Positions 39,401 through 52,370 of a stretch of DNA of 64,000 bases are shown piece after piece. Position 1 is the first letter of the stretch. The number at the start of each line of letters is the position of its first letter. The position numbers were made by a program, and so were the translations under genes. Source of the stretch: Pyrus communis (lineage: Eukaryota; Streptophyta; Magnoliopsida; Rosales; Rosaceae). Under the pieces are notes generated by a model. That model made no database searches. It was not told the origin of the DNA and saw nothing but the letters and a program-made list of their open reading frames with translations. The stretch spans positions 29,264,935 to 29,328,934 of the forward strand of contig NC_084806.1 of NCBI RefSeq assembly GCF_963583255.1. The letters run 5' to 3'.

Positions 39401-41405
39401 ACTGAGTGAGATATATGCTAGATTTAATGTTAGCTTAAACCTAAAATTTTTAATGATGCTGCCTTTGATATAGCTTGGAAGAAAGCTATGGAATTTGAAA
39501 TTGACAAGATTGAGAAGAACAAGACCTGGGAATTGGTTGACAGGCCATCAAGCAAACTCTTATTGGAGTGAAGTTGATTTAGAAAACTAAGCTGAATTTG
39601 GATGGAACAATTTAAAAGCACAAAGCAAGACTTGTTGCCAAGAGTTATACACAGAAACTTGGCATTGACTTTAATGAAACTTTTGCTCCTGTTGCAAGAT
39701 TAGACATCATTAGGACTCTTATTGCCTTAGCAGCTCAGAAGAAGTTGAAGCTATTTCAACTTGATGTGAAATCAGCTTTTCTTAATAGTGTATTGCAGGA
39801 AGAAGTTACATTGATCAACTTGAGGGGTTTGTAGTGCAGGGTGCAGAAGACAAGGTTTATAAACTTAAGAAGGCTTTGTATTGGCTGAAGCAAGCTCCAG
39901 GAGCCTGGTATGAGGAGATTGATACTCATTTGCACAAATGTGGGTTTACTAGAAGTCCAAGTGAACCAACTTTGTACATCAAGTTAAAGGGAGAAAATGA
40001 AAGCATCATTGTTTCTATTTATGTAGATGACATTATCTACACAGGCAGCAATAATGAATTGCTAAATGAGTTCAAACAAGACATGATGATGAGATATGAA
40101 ATGACAGATTTGGGTCCTTTGTATAATTTCCTTGGAATGGGAATCTTGCAATCTGAGAGTGGAATCTTCATTAACCAAAGAAAATATGCTATTACTTTAC
40201 TGCAAAAGTTTGGATTGAAAGACTACAAGCCTGTTAGTACTACATTGGTTGTCAATGACAAACTTAAGAAGGATGATGAATGTGTGAAAACAGATGAGAA
40301 TGTGTAAAGGCAATTGGTTGGGAGTCTTTTGTATTTAACTGTCACTAGACCTAATATCATGTATGCAGCTAGCCTACTTGCTAGATTCATGCATGGTCCA
40401 ACCAAGAAACACTTGGGAGCAGCCAAGAGGGATCTAAGATACATTTAAGGCACATTAGACTATGGGATTTAGTATAAGAAAGGGAAGGAATCAATCCTAA
40501 TAGGCTATTTAATAGTGATTAGAGTGGAGATGAAACTGACATGAAAAGCACATCAGCGTATGCTTTCTCATTTAGAAGTGGATCTTTCTCTTGGGCTTCA
40601 GTCAAACAACGTAGTGTAACATTGTCAATTGCCGAGGTGAAATACATGAGTGCTACTAAAGCAATAACTCAAGCAGTTTGGTTGAGATTTGTACTTCAAG
40701 ACTTTAGTGAAGAACAAATTGAAGCCACTCCTCTCTACTATGATAACACATCATCCATTGCTATGACAAGCAATCATGTGTTTCATTAAAGAACAAAACA
40801 CATTGGAACGAGATACCACTAAATCAGAGAAGCTTTGCAGTCAAACATCATCAACTTGATTTATTGCAAGTCAGAGGATCAACTTGCTGATATTTTCACC
40901 AAGGCATTGCCTAAAGATGGATTTTGTATGCTCAGGGAGAAACTTGGACTCAAACCAGCTACCAACTTAGAAGGGAGTATTGGAACATAAGCATGGTAGC
41001 TAGATCATGTCACTGATGCAACAACTATGTTGAAGAAGGAGAAGAAGTTTGAATTTTAGCCAAGTGTTTGTTTGTAGTTGAAGGTTATCAACTTGTAATG
41101 AACGGTCAAGGTTATAACATCTTAATCGTATATAACTTGACACGTGTCTAGTTTGTTAAGAGTTAAATGAATGCATGTGTGCCGCACGTGATCGTAGTCT
41201 CGATGCTTCGGTGGGTTTGCAACGGCTATAATACCTTGTTTGTAGCCGAGTTTTGTGGATTGAATGAAGGTTTGAGGAGCTATGAACTCCATTTCTATGT
41301 GAATCTCATCTTTGTAATACCTTCTTCAATGTCAGCTCAATTACTGATTGATTTGATTACAAATTCATCTTGAAATCTAGCTCAAAACTATCCAAAACAC
41401 TAACA
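36429..41405 (+). mobile_element. Copia LTR retrotransposon, two LTRs, inactivated
   Basis: A 4.98-kb element. The 5' LTR is 36429-36847 and the 3' LTR 40978-41405. Both start TATTGGA and end CTAACA, so the usual TG start is TA in both copies. A primer-binding-like site (TGGCCTCAGAGCTAGG) follows the 5' LTR at 36848, and a purine tract AGAAGGGAG precedes the 3' LTR. Internal domains in Copia order are a UBN2-type gag (about 37009-37640); a zinc knuckle CHNCGKFNHFARDY whose last Cys is Tyr (37797); an aspartic protease DSG motif (37952); integrase from HSDVCEP (38500-38985); reverse transcriptase with YVDD (40019); and RNase H (about 40540-40960). Many stops and frameshifts break the polyprotein. 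No matching target duplication was found (ACAGC on the left, ACGTG on the right). Confidence 0.93.
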
Positions 41406-42079
41406 ACGTGTACTGGCTAGCTCATAGAAGCTCAAGTCACTTGCTGTACATAACAAATATGTTAAGCATACGCTAAGGAGTTTTCACCATGAATGTTTTC
41501 CACACAAATCTGCAGCCTGGTGCAACATTTGAGCTAAATCTGGAGCTTGTGCAAAGTAATTCCGCCTTACGGAAAGCGAGCCTAGCATAGGTTGATTACT
41601 GTAGTTAACTTTCGCTCGACCATCTCCCGCCTCTTCAGGTTTCTGTGGGAGAAGAAACCGCCATTTTCATAAAGGTCAATGACTTATATCAGTGGTATCT
41701 GCATTGTCTGTATGTAATCTGGACGAATCAGACTCAATTGATGGAAAACTTACTCGTTTGGTTAAAATGCTAACGCAACATATTTGTGACAATCACTTTG
41801 AAAAATCGTTTGAATGAGTTCAGTATATAATACAAAGAATTCTTCATCCGTCGAAATTGAGCTCAATCGATCTCCTCACAGAACAACTTAGTTTGAACTT
41901 TATCGTACCTAATAATTCATGCTCTAACTTATGAATGAAATTAATCATTTATGCGAATAAACATGATCAAGTTAAAGTTAATACAGTGCATTTTCAAAAC
42001 CCCCAGAAGCAACTAATCTTCTATTTAACTCACTTTTAACTTCCAGAAAATATTATAACAAACGCAATATGCCTATTTC
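41406..42079. other. 3' flank of the OST1 gene, no gene seen
   Basis: Non-coding DNA between the Copia element and the OST1 stop codon. Part is presumably the OST1 3' untranslated region. Nothing else was recognised. Confidence 0.5.
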
Positions 42080-45000
42080 TTATATCTCGTCAATAAACTC
42101 AAGAAGATCGTCAACCTCCTGCCTCAAGGCAGTAATTTTTTGCAGATGTGAAGCAACCCGGTTCTCGATTTCTCTTCCGCCATACTTCTTCTCATAGCAA
42201 TCCACAACTGTAGAGTGTTTAACCATTAACCTTTCTTCTAAATCTTTCTCCTTCACCACTAGCTCCTCCACCTGTATAAACAACCGCATAATAAATGCAA
42301 TAATTAAAAGATGCACGGCAATAATACTGTGATAACATTCCGCATGCCATGCAAACCTGGTGTATCGACAAGAATTCCAATTAATTCAGTGGTTGGCAGT
42401 ACATAAATAAAAAGATAATATAATTCCAACTAAAAGGCCAGCCAACCTTGGGCAGTATATGAGCAGCCTGCTGAGAAGATTGCAAGAATGCCAACAAGGG
42501 CTTCATCTCTTTTGAAAGCTCTTTCAACGAACCATCAGCTGCTTTCCTAGCTGCTTTACAAGCTTGGACATCTCCTGTCCGTGAAAGATCACGTAATGAT
42601 GCTTCCAGCTTATCATGTATCAGGAGGCATCGGTTGATGATATTTTGGATCTTCTGAATTGCTGCTTGCACCTAGAACAAGACAGTAATTACTGTTTTCT
42701 TATCGTAAATTATTTAAGAAAGAAAAATACAAGACAAAATCTTACTTCATCCCACTGCAGTTTGGCCAAATAAGATGGAGAAGATTTGGAGATTGACATG
42801 TCCACATGCATGTATACAATGCCAGCAACGAAAAGGAAGAAAAATCCAGAAATCAACATCAAGGGCTCAGTCAGCATTGCCAGGCTGTTGAATTTGTAAA
42901 AGACCTGCAAATGGAACATACTAAAAGCTATGACAAAATTGAGGACAATATGGTATAACCGGGGAACAGAAACCATGTGAAAAGGCGTCCATTGTCATAG
43001 CACATGTAAGGAGATTCGCTTCAATCTTGATTATTAGAAAAGAAGCCATGAAAATTAGTATTAATTGAATCAAACTTAATACATCATGCAAAAATTACGA
43101 AATCAGTGAATTAATATCTCAACATTCATGGAAATGAAATATCAATAGGAACCTCAAAACAATAGTAGTCGGATAAAGAGTGAAAAGACGGAAGATGACA
43201 CAATAAATGGCAGCCAACAGGGCAGCTGCCCAACATGTTATTTTCACTACTATATATAGATAAATATTTAAGTATCAGTATGATGATTGATTCTACACTA
43301 CAATTACTAAAGAAAGGGGAAAGACAATTAGGCACCTAAAACAGAAAATAGTTTGAATACGATGAAGTAGAAAGTTTGTCAGAAAACATACCCGTCTGAT
43401 ACACTAAAAAGATTAATAGACACTTGCAAGCAACTATAAACTAAAATCCTTTTTCTCATTTAAGCAAAACTGGAAGCTTTAACGTCGAAGTGTCTCGTTT
43501 TCTATAGATCACTACAAATGTAAGTTGGTTTTGAAAACATTAACCAACATTAGAACTAAGTAAATGTGTTATTTTAACATTAGAAACTAATTTAATATTC
43601 TCATAGCCATCTCATGTTAAATGAGAAAATGTAATTGTTACCTGGAATTTCTGATTATGCTCGGGCACAGCATTAGTCTTTTCCAGTACAACCACTGGCC
43701 TTCCAACAAGATCCAAGTGGGAAAATTTTGTCTGTAAGATTCGTACACATATTTAATTAACAAAAGGAAAAGTGAAGCTTTTTCAAAATAAATAAATAAA
43801 AAATAAATAAAAAACTAAAAAATAAAAAAAAGAGAATAGGGAAAAGAGAAATAATAAAATATAACTTGGTCTATAATACCTCTCGCGCTTGTTTCAGAGG
43901 AAATGGAGCGGATACAGATATATCTCTGGAACCCTCGGGTAGAACAACCTGCAGTTTACAGTCAAAAAATTTAAAAAAAAAAATACAGGAAATGAATTCC
44001 AAATAATTTGACTCCAATTCATGCTTTTTAAACATTCCTCCTGATATAACACATCCTACACTATAGAAGGAAGTTATACGAAAACAACTCAGTATGACAA
44101 TCTAACAAATAAGTAGCCAACAAAAAAGTTGAAGAAAAAAGAATTAACGGATCAAAGGAAATAGTATCAATAAATCATCACATTACCAACCTTCACAATG
44201 AGGGTGTCAATGACCACCTCATTCACGGGGCAACCAAAAGTGATATTAAGGACACGTTGTCCATCTGATTCAAACAGAAAATCATGAAGTGGCAAGCCAT
44301 ACCCGATGGTAAAAGCAGTTCTCCAACCACCAAACATAGGATATCTAGGTTCGATTTCCAGTTCCGTCTGCAATCATATATACAAGTTGAGAAAAATCAG
44401 GAATAACAACTGGGAATATCAGTCCACACAAAGTAAAATAATTACCTTCTTAGAATCACTCCATAAGTTAGATGTTGAAACATTGCCTATTTCATCCCTA
44501 TAGTAAACAGAATGAGCTCTCGGTGGCAATTTCGCAACAAGACGTCTAATGGCAGACTGACCTTTGACATGAGGTCTGGCTTGATAATCAAGCCTGCAGA
44601 AGAAACAAGCGGAAATTAAATTTAAGCTCCTAATAGCAGAGCACCAAATGACCAACAAGACAAATAAAAAGAAAAAAAAAGACCTTGAAAATTCTCCCTT
44701 GCTTTGAGCACCTCCATGGACAAGCTTGTAGTGCTCTGTTACTTGAATATTACCCCAATGGGAAATCTCTATTTCTCGCACCAACTCTTCAGCGACGGCA
44801 AAGGGTTGATTGCTCTCAAAATGAACAACTATAGGTGAGTATGAAAGGGGAGAAAGATTCTCATAAGGACCGTATTTGATCTCTGAACCAACACTCTTTG
44901 TATTTTCTAATTTTGTATAAGATTCAATTCTCGCATCAGGCAATTTAACACTGAGTGTTTGCACCTTGACTGCATAAGGAGAGAGATAGTATGCGCTTTC

Positions 45001-45947
45001 CTGAAACACTAGCAGTTGAATGTCAGCCTGAGTAATTTTCTCTGGAAACGGTTTCAATGCACGTGTGAAAACAGCCAATACATCAAAAGTGAAGCTGTCC
45101 CCCTTCCCCAGTCCCTTTGGTAAAGAAACAGAATAAAAAATCAAAGCAGGGGGCATGTCATTTGGGTGAACATTTTGAACAGGGTAACTAATACTAGAAC
45201 CTTTCGCTTTTCCTTTGCCTGCGTTGGGGGTTGCCTCCAGATGTGCCAAATGTTTTGCCTGACTCTCAGGAAAGGCCAACAGAAGTTCTGAAACCAAACT
45301 GCTTCCCTCGTTCACCACCTGCAGAGCATGAACGGAACACAATTCAAATTCAAGATATACAGATTTCAATGGTTTCTTATTTATTTTTATTTTCAAACGG
45401 TGATAACTTTTCCATGCATTCTTGTAATGATTCTTACCACCCGTGAAATCGAGAATTCAAAATCTGAGAAACTAATTTCTTATTGAGTCTCAAATAAATT
45501 TAAGAACAAGGAATCAATATTAACAATTCAATGAATGAAAAGGGTAGTAATGGGGCACCTTCAGTGTGGAAGTGATGCGGGCAATTTGTGATGTCAAATC
45601 AATCTGCAACCAGCCAACCAACCAACCAAAAAACAACCAGAGAGCAAACATGAATGAACACCAAATGCAATCTTTAAAAAAAAAAGTAACAAACTTTTGA
45701 TGAATGAAACTAGAATTTTCGATTCTGAATCATGAAACAATAAAATGAGAAGATGGAGATCTCAAACAACCCAATTCATGGAGTCGGGGAATCATGGAAA
45801 GCAGAAACCATGTGAGTGAATTACAGAGAAAAGTGGGGAGAGGAGGGAGACTTACGCGTCGGTCAACCTTGGAGACGACCAGATCCGACAGCACAGGCGC
45901 CCACACGACGAAGAGTACCACCAGAAACACATTCACTCTCAAACCCA

Positions 45948-45948
<1 letters not shown>
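42080..45948 (-). CDS. OST1: Oligosaccharyltransferase subunit 1 (ribophorin I)
   Basis: Ribophorin I is a subunit of the ER oligosaccharyltransferase, which moves Glc3Man9GlcNAc2 from dolichol to Asn in nascent proteins. It does not catalyse but presents substrates. Ten minus-strand exons join in frame: 45948-45856, 45603-45559, 45318-44684, 44593-44446, 44367-44191, 43948-43880, 43731-43642, 42904-42746, 42671-42447 and 42271-42080 (1833 bp, 610 residues, the usual size). A signal peptide covers about residues 1-21 (MGLRVNVFLVVLFVVWAPVL). A long lumenal domain follows, with motifs such as VHFESNQPF, HWGNIQVTEHY and PRYPMFGGWRTAFTIGY. One membrane span near residues 428-450 (LMLISGFFFLFVAGIVYMHV) precedes a charged cytosolic coiled region ending LLEFIDEI. 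NVST and LNIT are possible N-glycosylation sites. The gene starts head-to-head with the OEP21 pseudogene. Confidence 0.96.
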
Positions 45949-46004
<56 letters not shown>

Positions 46005-46343
46005 TAGCAAATAGCAAATAGCAAAAGCAAATGCAGCAGCTCTTCTCAGAGGTTTTGGGTCTCTTCAGTCTCGAAACGACGGCGTCGTGTCTCCGAGACT
46101 ACCGACGAGACTACAGGATGAAGAAATCCTCGAACCAGTTACAGTGAGTGCCAGAGAACCCGACCCATTTCCACAAGGCCCAACTGGCTCAGTTTTAAGC
46201 AGGGCACGTGCTGAACTTGACATGCTGTCGCTGATTGGATTGTTGAAGCGAAAAACGCACGTGATGGTCTTCTCTCCCAACTCCCAACTCCCAACTCCCC
46301 TCTCCAAAGATAACGAAAAGGACCAGTTGGGAGTAAAAGCAGG

Positions 46344-46383
<40 letters not shown>

Positions 46384-46455
46384 GCCATATCCAGCTAGGG
46401 TTTTGGGTTTCGGGTTTCGGGTTTCGGATTTCGGATTTCGGATTTCGGTGGTGAG
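45949..46455. promoter_or_regulatory. Shared upstream region of OST1 and OEP21 copy
   Basis: A 507-bp interval separates two start codons pointing apart, so it should act as a bidirectional promoter. CT-dinucleotide tracts flank it on both sides (45952-46000 near OST1 and about 46348-46378 on the OEP21 side). Directly before the OEP21 start codon is a heptamer repeat of GTTTCGG/ATTTCGG units (about 46408-46448), one base away from the plant telomere heptamer. Confidence 0.7.
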
Positions 46456-48053
46456 ATGGAGACCTCCCTGAGATACGGCGGCGATGCCAAGGCCTTAAGA
46501 ATCCACGCCAAGCAAAAGCTCCCCCTCTATTGCAAAACTCACTTGCAGGTGAGGTGCCCTTTCTTCCTCTCTTCTCCAGATTTTCTTCAATTTTTAATCT
46601 GTCCCTGTTTTTCTTTCTTGGTTGACTGCTGTTGAAATTTATTGCCTTTTCTCTGTGGTAAGTGAATATCAGTAAATTTTCGTGCTTCCAAACCATGATA
46701 ACTTTCTCAGTCTATAGCCATTGGAGTTGTACTGGAATGTTGGGGACTTCAGTTCAATGCTCAAATTCTTGAATTTTTTTTTTCTGTATGCGTGTCAGGT
46801 TCATGGAGAACTAGATACTAGAGTTGGAGTTCCCACTTTTTTTTAGAGCCGTTGTGAGGCGCTTCTACCCCGATGTATGTCGATTTTTCCAATATCTAAG
46901 TTGTGCTTACAACAATTTATTTATGTTTGCAGCTCAAGAACAATCAAATAGAATTTTCGATTTTGTGCAATTTATGGCCACTCTAGGCTAACATGGATGC
47001 GTTCTTTTTTTTATCATTAATAATAATTGATGTGCATGGTAAGGACTATGGAAATCAATTGTAGTTTTCAGCAAGCCTTGGAGTTGGACTGCAATATGAT
47101 AAGCGTGAGAAACTGCACTACACTGTCCGTGGGAAGAAGTCGTTCCCTGTGACAATAGATGGCCTGTTAAGCTTTCAATGTTAAGGGAAGATGTAATCTT
47201 GACAAAGAATTTAAAGAGGTTGGTACGATGTCAATTGTTTTATTTTGACCTTTGAAAACACTTGTGTGGTTGTGCCCCTTCCTTATATGGTTGCTGAATC
47301 AAAACATGCGCTCTCTTGATACCGGCAAAATAAAATATACGCTATCTATTCTCTATCTTTGCTCTCGAGTGTGTTTGTTATTCCTTTGTAGAGTTAGAAG
47401 TTAGAACCTTTGTATGTTGACGTTGACTGTAATTCTTCCACAGAGAAACTCCACAGGAGCTGCTGAATTTTCATGGAGCATTTTGAACTTTCAAAAGGAC
47501 CAAGATGCCAGGCTCAAACTTGGTTATGACTTGTTGGACTAGGTATTGTTGCTTAGCTCAATCTTGATTATGACTTGTTGTTCCAGTCTTGTTTTACGTT
47601 GTCGGAATCATTTCATTTGAAATCATACATCCAACAATATCTTCTTGTTTTGTAAATAAAATTCTATTGAATGCATAATTACTAATGTCATAACACAACA
47701 ACAAAGAATTTTACTTTTGTGCTATAAGATTAGTATACATCTTCTCTTTGTATTCCACTTTTGGTGGACTAAATGAAATATTGGAGTTATTTGATCAAAC
47801 TCAGTTCCCAAATCGAATCTCCCTCCCACTAGCTTAGATGAATTTAACTAATTATGCTATTGTTTGTCAAAAACTCAGATCCAGTTTTGAATCTTATCCT
47901 TGTAAATTGTAATTAAAGGTCACATTGAATGTTCCACTGCGTATTTGTTGTTTTTTCCGCCTTTTTCAGATTCCATATATGCAGATCAGGGAAAACAATT
48001 GGACATTCAATGCCAATGGTAATGGAAAATGGAGTGTGAGGTTTGACTTGTGA
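46456..48053 (+). pseudogene. Chloroplast outer envelope pore protein 21 (OEP21) pseudogene
   Basis: OEP21 is a beta-barrel, ATP-regulated anion channel in the chloroplast outer envelope. Five exon-like blocks are found: 46456-46548 (METSLRYGGDAKALRIHAKQ and on), 46799-about 46874, 47072-47218, 47444-47542 and 47970-48053 ([20 protein letters not shown], then VRFDL and stop). Damage relative to the family: one extra T in a T-run of block 2 (after VHGELDTRVGVPTFF) shifts the frame; the donor after block 2 seems one base short; one extra C in block 3 (after DGLLSF) shifts it again; and a TAG replaces the codon at the end of block 4 (GYDLLD). Introns and most splice sites survive, so this is a decayed duplicate, not a retrocopy. 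At least one indel lies in a homopolymer, so an assembly error should be excluded. Confidence 0.87.
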
Positions 48054-48422
48054 ATAGGGAGAATTTGAACTACTTATTTTGTGGGTCAGATTTGGTGCTG
48101 CAAACATTGTTGTGCTGTATTTTACTTATAATTGACAGGCAATTGTGCTAAAACTAAATAGTGAAAATTTTAAGTGGAACATTTAGTGGTCTATTGTTTG
48201 ATTCTTTTGGCTTATATTTTTTGTATCCATAGCTTCTACCATACAATGGTAGCTGAAAGTTCAAGTGTCTTGAGGCAGAGGTAAAACCAGAGGATAATGC
48301 GAATTATATTTGGGGCATATTGGGCAAGAGCACATCACGCGACATCTAAAATGCGAGCTGCTTCTTTTGAGACATTTTTTGAACAGATGGTGTAAGGATG
48401 TGGAGTTGTCCTATATCGGAAA
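48054..48422. other. 3' flank of OEP21 pseudogene, no gene seen
   Basis: Non-coding DNA up to the terminal LTR of the next Copia element. Nothing recognised. Confidence 0.5.
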
Positions 48423-51400
48423 TGTTAGCTTTGAATGGTTGTACAGTTAAAACACAGAGCACAAGGATGAAACTCTAACCTGTTGAAGGCCCAGAAGCCA
48501 TGGATGCAGTTGAAGTCAAGAGGAAGTTCTGGAGGAATACCAAGTATTCTACAAACTCCTAACCGTGTAACAATGACTCTGGGAAGCCTCAGTTGTTTCA
48601 GTTTCAGGGCTTGCAGGGACCGATATTTATACAAGATATGGGCTAGGGTTTCCGTTCATACAGGAAACCTAATCCCACTTTCTTAGCCTCTAACTAAGGT
48701 ATCATATTCACATAAAATCAAGGACTATCACTCTTACTGTATTATAAAAAACCTAATATAAGATTGATATCTTAGGAGATCAATTCACAATCTACATTAA
48801 TCTTTAATATTACATTCCTATTATATGTTGTAGACCATTTGAGGTTGATTTATTTTGGATAAATTCAACATTCTCCCACTTAGTCCACAAATATAATGTT
48901 TATGTTTATACTCGAGATTGAAGACTATGTCACTTTAACGGCCATGTAATTGTGATTGCATCCTGTTCTAAATCCAAGTTCCTGTCAAATGCATTTTTTA
49001 ACATGGAACTAACAAGGTTGTAGGGTTGGATTGACACAACCCAGAAGGTTCATAATCACACATGTTAAGATCCTCATTCACATGAAATTCCGTCAAATTA
49101 TGATCAAGAGATGAAACTCAACCTAAATACGTCTTCCTTTATATCATCTCAGGTCCTCCATATCGTAACGTAAAAATCACACTTGATGCCTCTTCAAAGC
49201 CTATATGCTTGCCAATACAAGCTGTCATCATTCAGTGAATGATTATACACAATCTGCAACATAAACAAACATTGGTAAATATGACTTAAGGCAAAAATAG
49301 ATGTATTCACCAAACAAGACATGGAATTAAAACTAGACAAAAATGACTAACAATGAAGACAAATGCATGAATTCAAACCATTTAGAAACAAACTACAACT
49401 CAAGGTTCTGTGAGAAAACTAGCGTACTTATTTAACTCAAACTATAACCATTTCATACTCCCACTAACTCAGCATATCAAAGCTCGAAATTAATTCCATA
49501 AATAATGAACCAATGTCAATGTCTTGACCTTTTCCCTGACCAATCTGTACTTGATATGCATGTGCTTGGTTCCTAAAGACCTTTTGTTGTTCTTAGAATA
49601 GAAAATTGTAGCAGTATTGTCAGAAAGAATCTGTAATGGCCTTTTAATGATATCTAGAACCCTAATTCCTTCTATAAATTTTCCTATCCATTCAGCTTGA
49701 TGAGAGGTAGCCTCGAAACGTGCCTTATACTCAGCCATCAGTAGAGGTTGGAATGTTCTTTTGTTTCATAATTTTCAATGAGATAGCTCCCTTGCGATCA
49801 TAAATATGTAGCTAGAATTTGACTTAAGTGAATCCTGACATCCTGCAAACTCAAGCTCTTTCTTCTTCTGTAAACTAACTCGTAGTCCTTTGTTTCTGAA
49901 GGTACCTCATCACTTTCTTTGCCGCTATCAAATGAGCTTGTCTAGGATTGGATTGATATCTTCCTAGCTCAAGACAAAAGCAATGTCAAGTCAAGTACAT
50001 ACTTGTGCATATATCATGCCGCCTACAATTGATGCATATTGTTTGTCACTCATGTATGTCTTTTCAATCTCAGTTTTAGGACATTGTTGTTTCAATTTGT
50101 CACCCTTTGTGATTGGTACTTCACTGCTAGTACAAGTTGACATGTTAAACCTTTTGAGAATTTTCTCAATGTAGCCAATTAGTGAAAGACCATGTAAGCC
50201 TCTCTTTTTGTCACGAGTGATTTAAATTCCCAGTACAGATGAAGCTTCTCCGATGTCTTTCATTTCAACGTTGTTAGAGAGTATGAGCCTTGTCTCTTGC
50301 GGCAGTGTCATATGTGCTAGCAATCAAAATATCATCCACATAGAGGACTAGGATGATATGTCTCACATTGGACTTGAAATAGATGCATTTGTCTTCTGAG
50401 TTTTCAAGGAAACCATGTGATTGTATGACTTCATCAAATCTTAAGTACCACTGTCTTGAAGCCTGTTACAAACCATAAATTGATTTCTTGAGTCTGCATA
50501 CTAAATCCTTCTCTAATTCTTTAGTGAATCCCTTAGGTTGTTTCATGTAAATCTCTTCTTCAAGATTGCCATTAAAAAATGTAGTCTTAACATACATCTG
50601 ATGTAGAAATAAGTCATAATGAGCCACTAATGCCATAACAAATATGAATGAGTCCTTTGTTGAAACAGGTGAGAATGTTTCTACGTAGTCCACTCCTTCT
50701 TGTTGAGTATATCCCTTGACCACAAGTCTAGCTTTGAACCTTTCTATTTCACCCATTTGAATCTCTCTTTGTTTTGAACACCCATTTGCATCCAATTGGT
50801 TTGCATCCTTCTGCAATACTTTAAGTTCCTACACTCCATTTTCTTTCATGGATTTAAGCTCAGATTCTATGGATTTCATCCTTTCTTCATGTTGTAAGCT
50901 ATTCACTGTTTTCTTGAATATTGATGGCTCACCAATGTTGATGTCAGCCTTACTCAAATATAGTACAAAGTGATATGAGATTGCAGGCTTCCTTACTCTT
51001 GTCGATTTCCCAAGTATGGGTTCCCCTTGGCTTTGAACTTGTTCAATGACTAGTATTTGAACGAGCTCACCTTCATTTGATGTATTGAATGGCACTGGAT
51101 TGTCCATCATGTCATGATTTTTGCTTGGTATTTCATTTTGTACATTGTTGCTTGCAGCTGAAGCAACATGCACCATTTGTACACTATAACTTGCAGATGA
51201 AGCAACCTGGTCCAAAGGAACACTGTCAAGCTCCATCTCAGTCGTTGGAGTTGAAGTTTTCACTACATTGTCTTATGTTTTCTCCTAAAAGACAAAACCA
51301 CGTTATTTGTCACACCAACTGCAATCTCCTCTATTAATTTAATCTTTCCAATTTCAATGAAACTTATGGAATTGTCTGGACAATAGAACTTGTACTCCTT

Positions 51401-52370
51401 GGTTCTTTCTCAATATCCTATGAAGTAACAACTTACTGTTTCAAGATCAAGCTTTCTCTTTTGTGGATTGTAGGCCCTAGCTTCTTCCTTGCATCCCCAA
51501 ATTCTCAAGTGTTGTGGGCTTGGCTTCCTCTTGTTCCATAATTCAAATGGTGTTGCTGCCACTTATTCGCTAGGCACTTGATTTGAAATATAATTTGCAG
51601 TTTTGATTGCATCACCCCCACATAAATAATGGCAAATTGGTAGTGCTCATCATGCTTCTTACCATGTCCTTCAATGTTAAATTTTTCCTTTCTGAGACCC
51701 CGTTTTGTTGTGGAGTTCCAAGATTAGTGTATTAAGCCACAATCCCCTCACTTTGTAGGTAGAGTGCAAATGGTCCAGGATTTCTACCATGTTCAGTGCA
51801 CCTTCCATAGTATTATCCTCTATTGTCTGGCCTCACTCCCTTAATCTTCTTGTCCAACTGGTTTTCAACGTCATCTTTGGAAATTTGAAAAGTCAGTAGG
51901 GCACTGGACTTCTCAAATAACTTTAAGTAACAAAATCTTGAGTAATCATCTATGAAGGTTATAAAATACTTGTTACCATCATATGTAGGTGTAGGAAAAA
52001 GGTGACAAATGTCTATATGGATAAGCTCAAGCAATTCATTGCTCCTTGTTGCATCCTTCTTATGTGAATTAACCATCTTTCCTTTAATGCATTCAATACA
52101 AGTCTTTGGATTATCATAATCCAGTGAAGGCAGAATGCTACTCTTGCTCAGATTCCTTATTCTTTCAATTGAAATGTGCCTTAGTCTTTTGTGTCAAAGA
52201 GTGGATAAAGTCTCATTGTGATTTAATATCTTTTGTCCAACCATGTTTGTCATGTAACTTGGTTCTTTGCAGTTAAGTTTCAACATGTCACCAATGTGTA
52301 AACATTTCCAATAACTTGCAAGTTTTGATAAAAGCCACTGTCATTTATTGAAAATACAAACTTCTTCTTA
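48423..52370 (-). mobile_element. Copia retrotransposon, minus strand, 5' end missing
   Basis: A 3' LTR of 448 bp lies at 48423-48870 (TGTTAGC on the plus strand to AAATTCAACA), with a TATAAATAT motif read on the minus strand near 48630. A purine tract (AGTGGGAGA on the minus strand) abuts it. Upstream, in minus orientation, are RNase H with DNTATIFYSKNN (49490-49738), reverse transcriptase with FKARLVVKGYTQQEGVDY (50466-50816) and YVDD (about 50335), a linker, and integrase starting LLELIHIDICH (51813-52076). Stops split the polyprotein. No second LTR, primer-binding site or gag was found on the right, where the foldback palindrome begins at about 52460. The right boundary is approximate. 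Confidence 0.88.

Noticed and set aside
45730..46388. Arg/Glu-repeat proteins near 46 kb
   Set aside because: They are translations of the CT-dinucleotide tracts on either strand and have no family signal.
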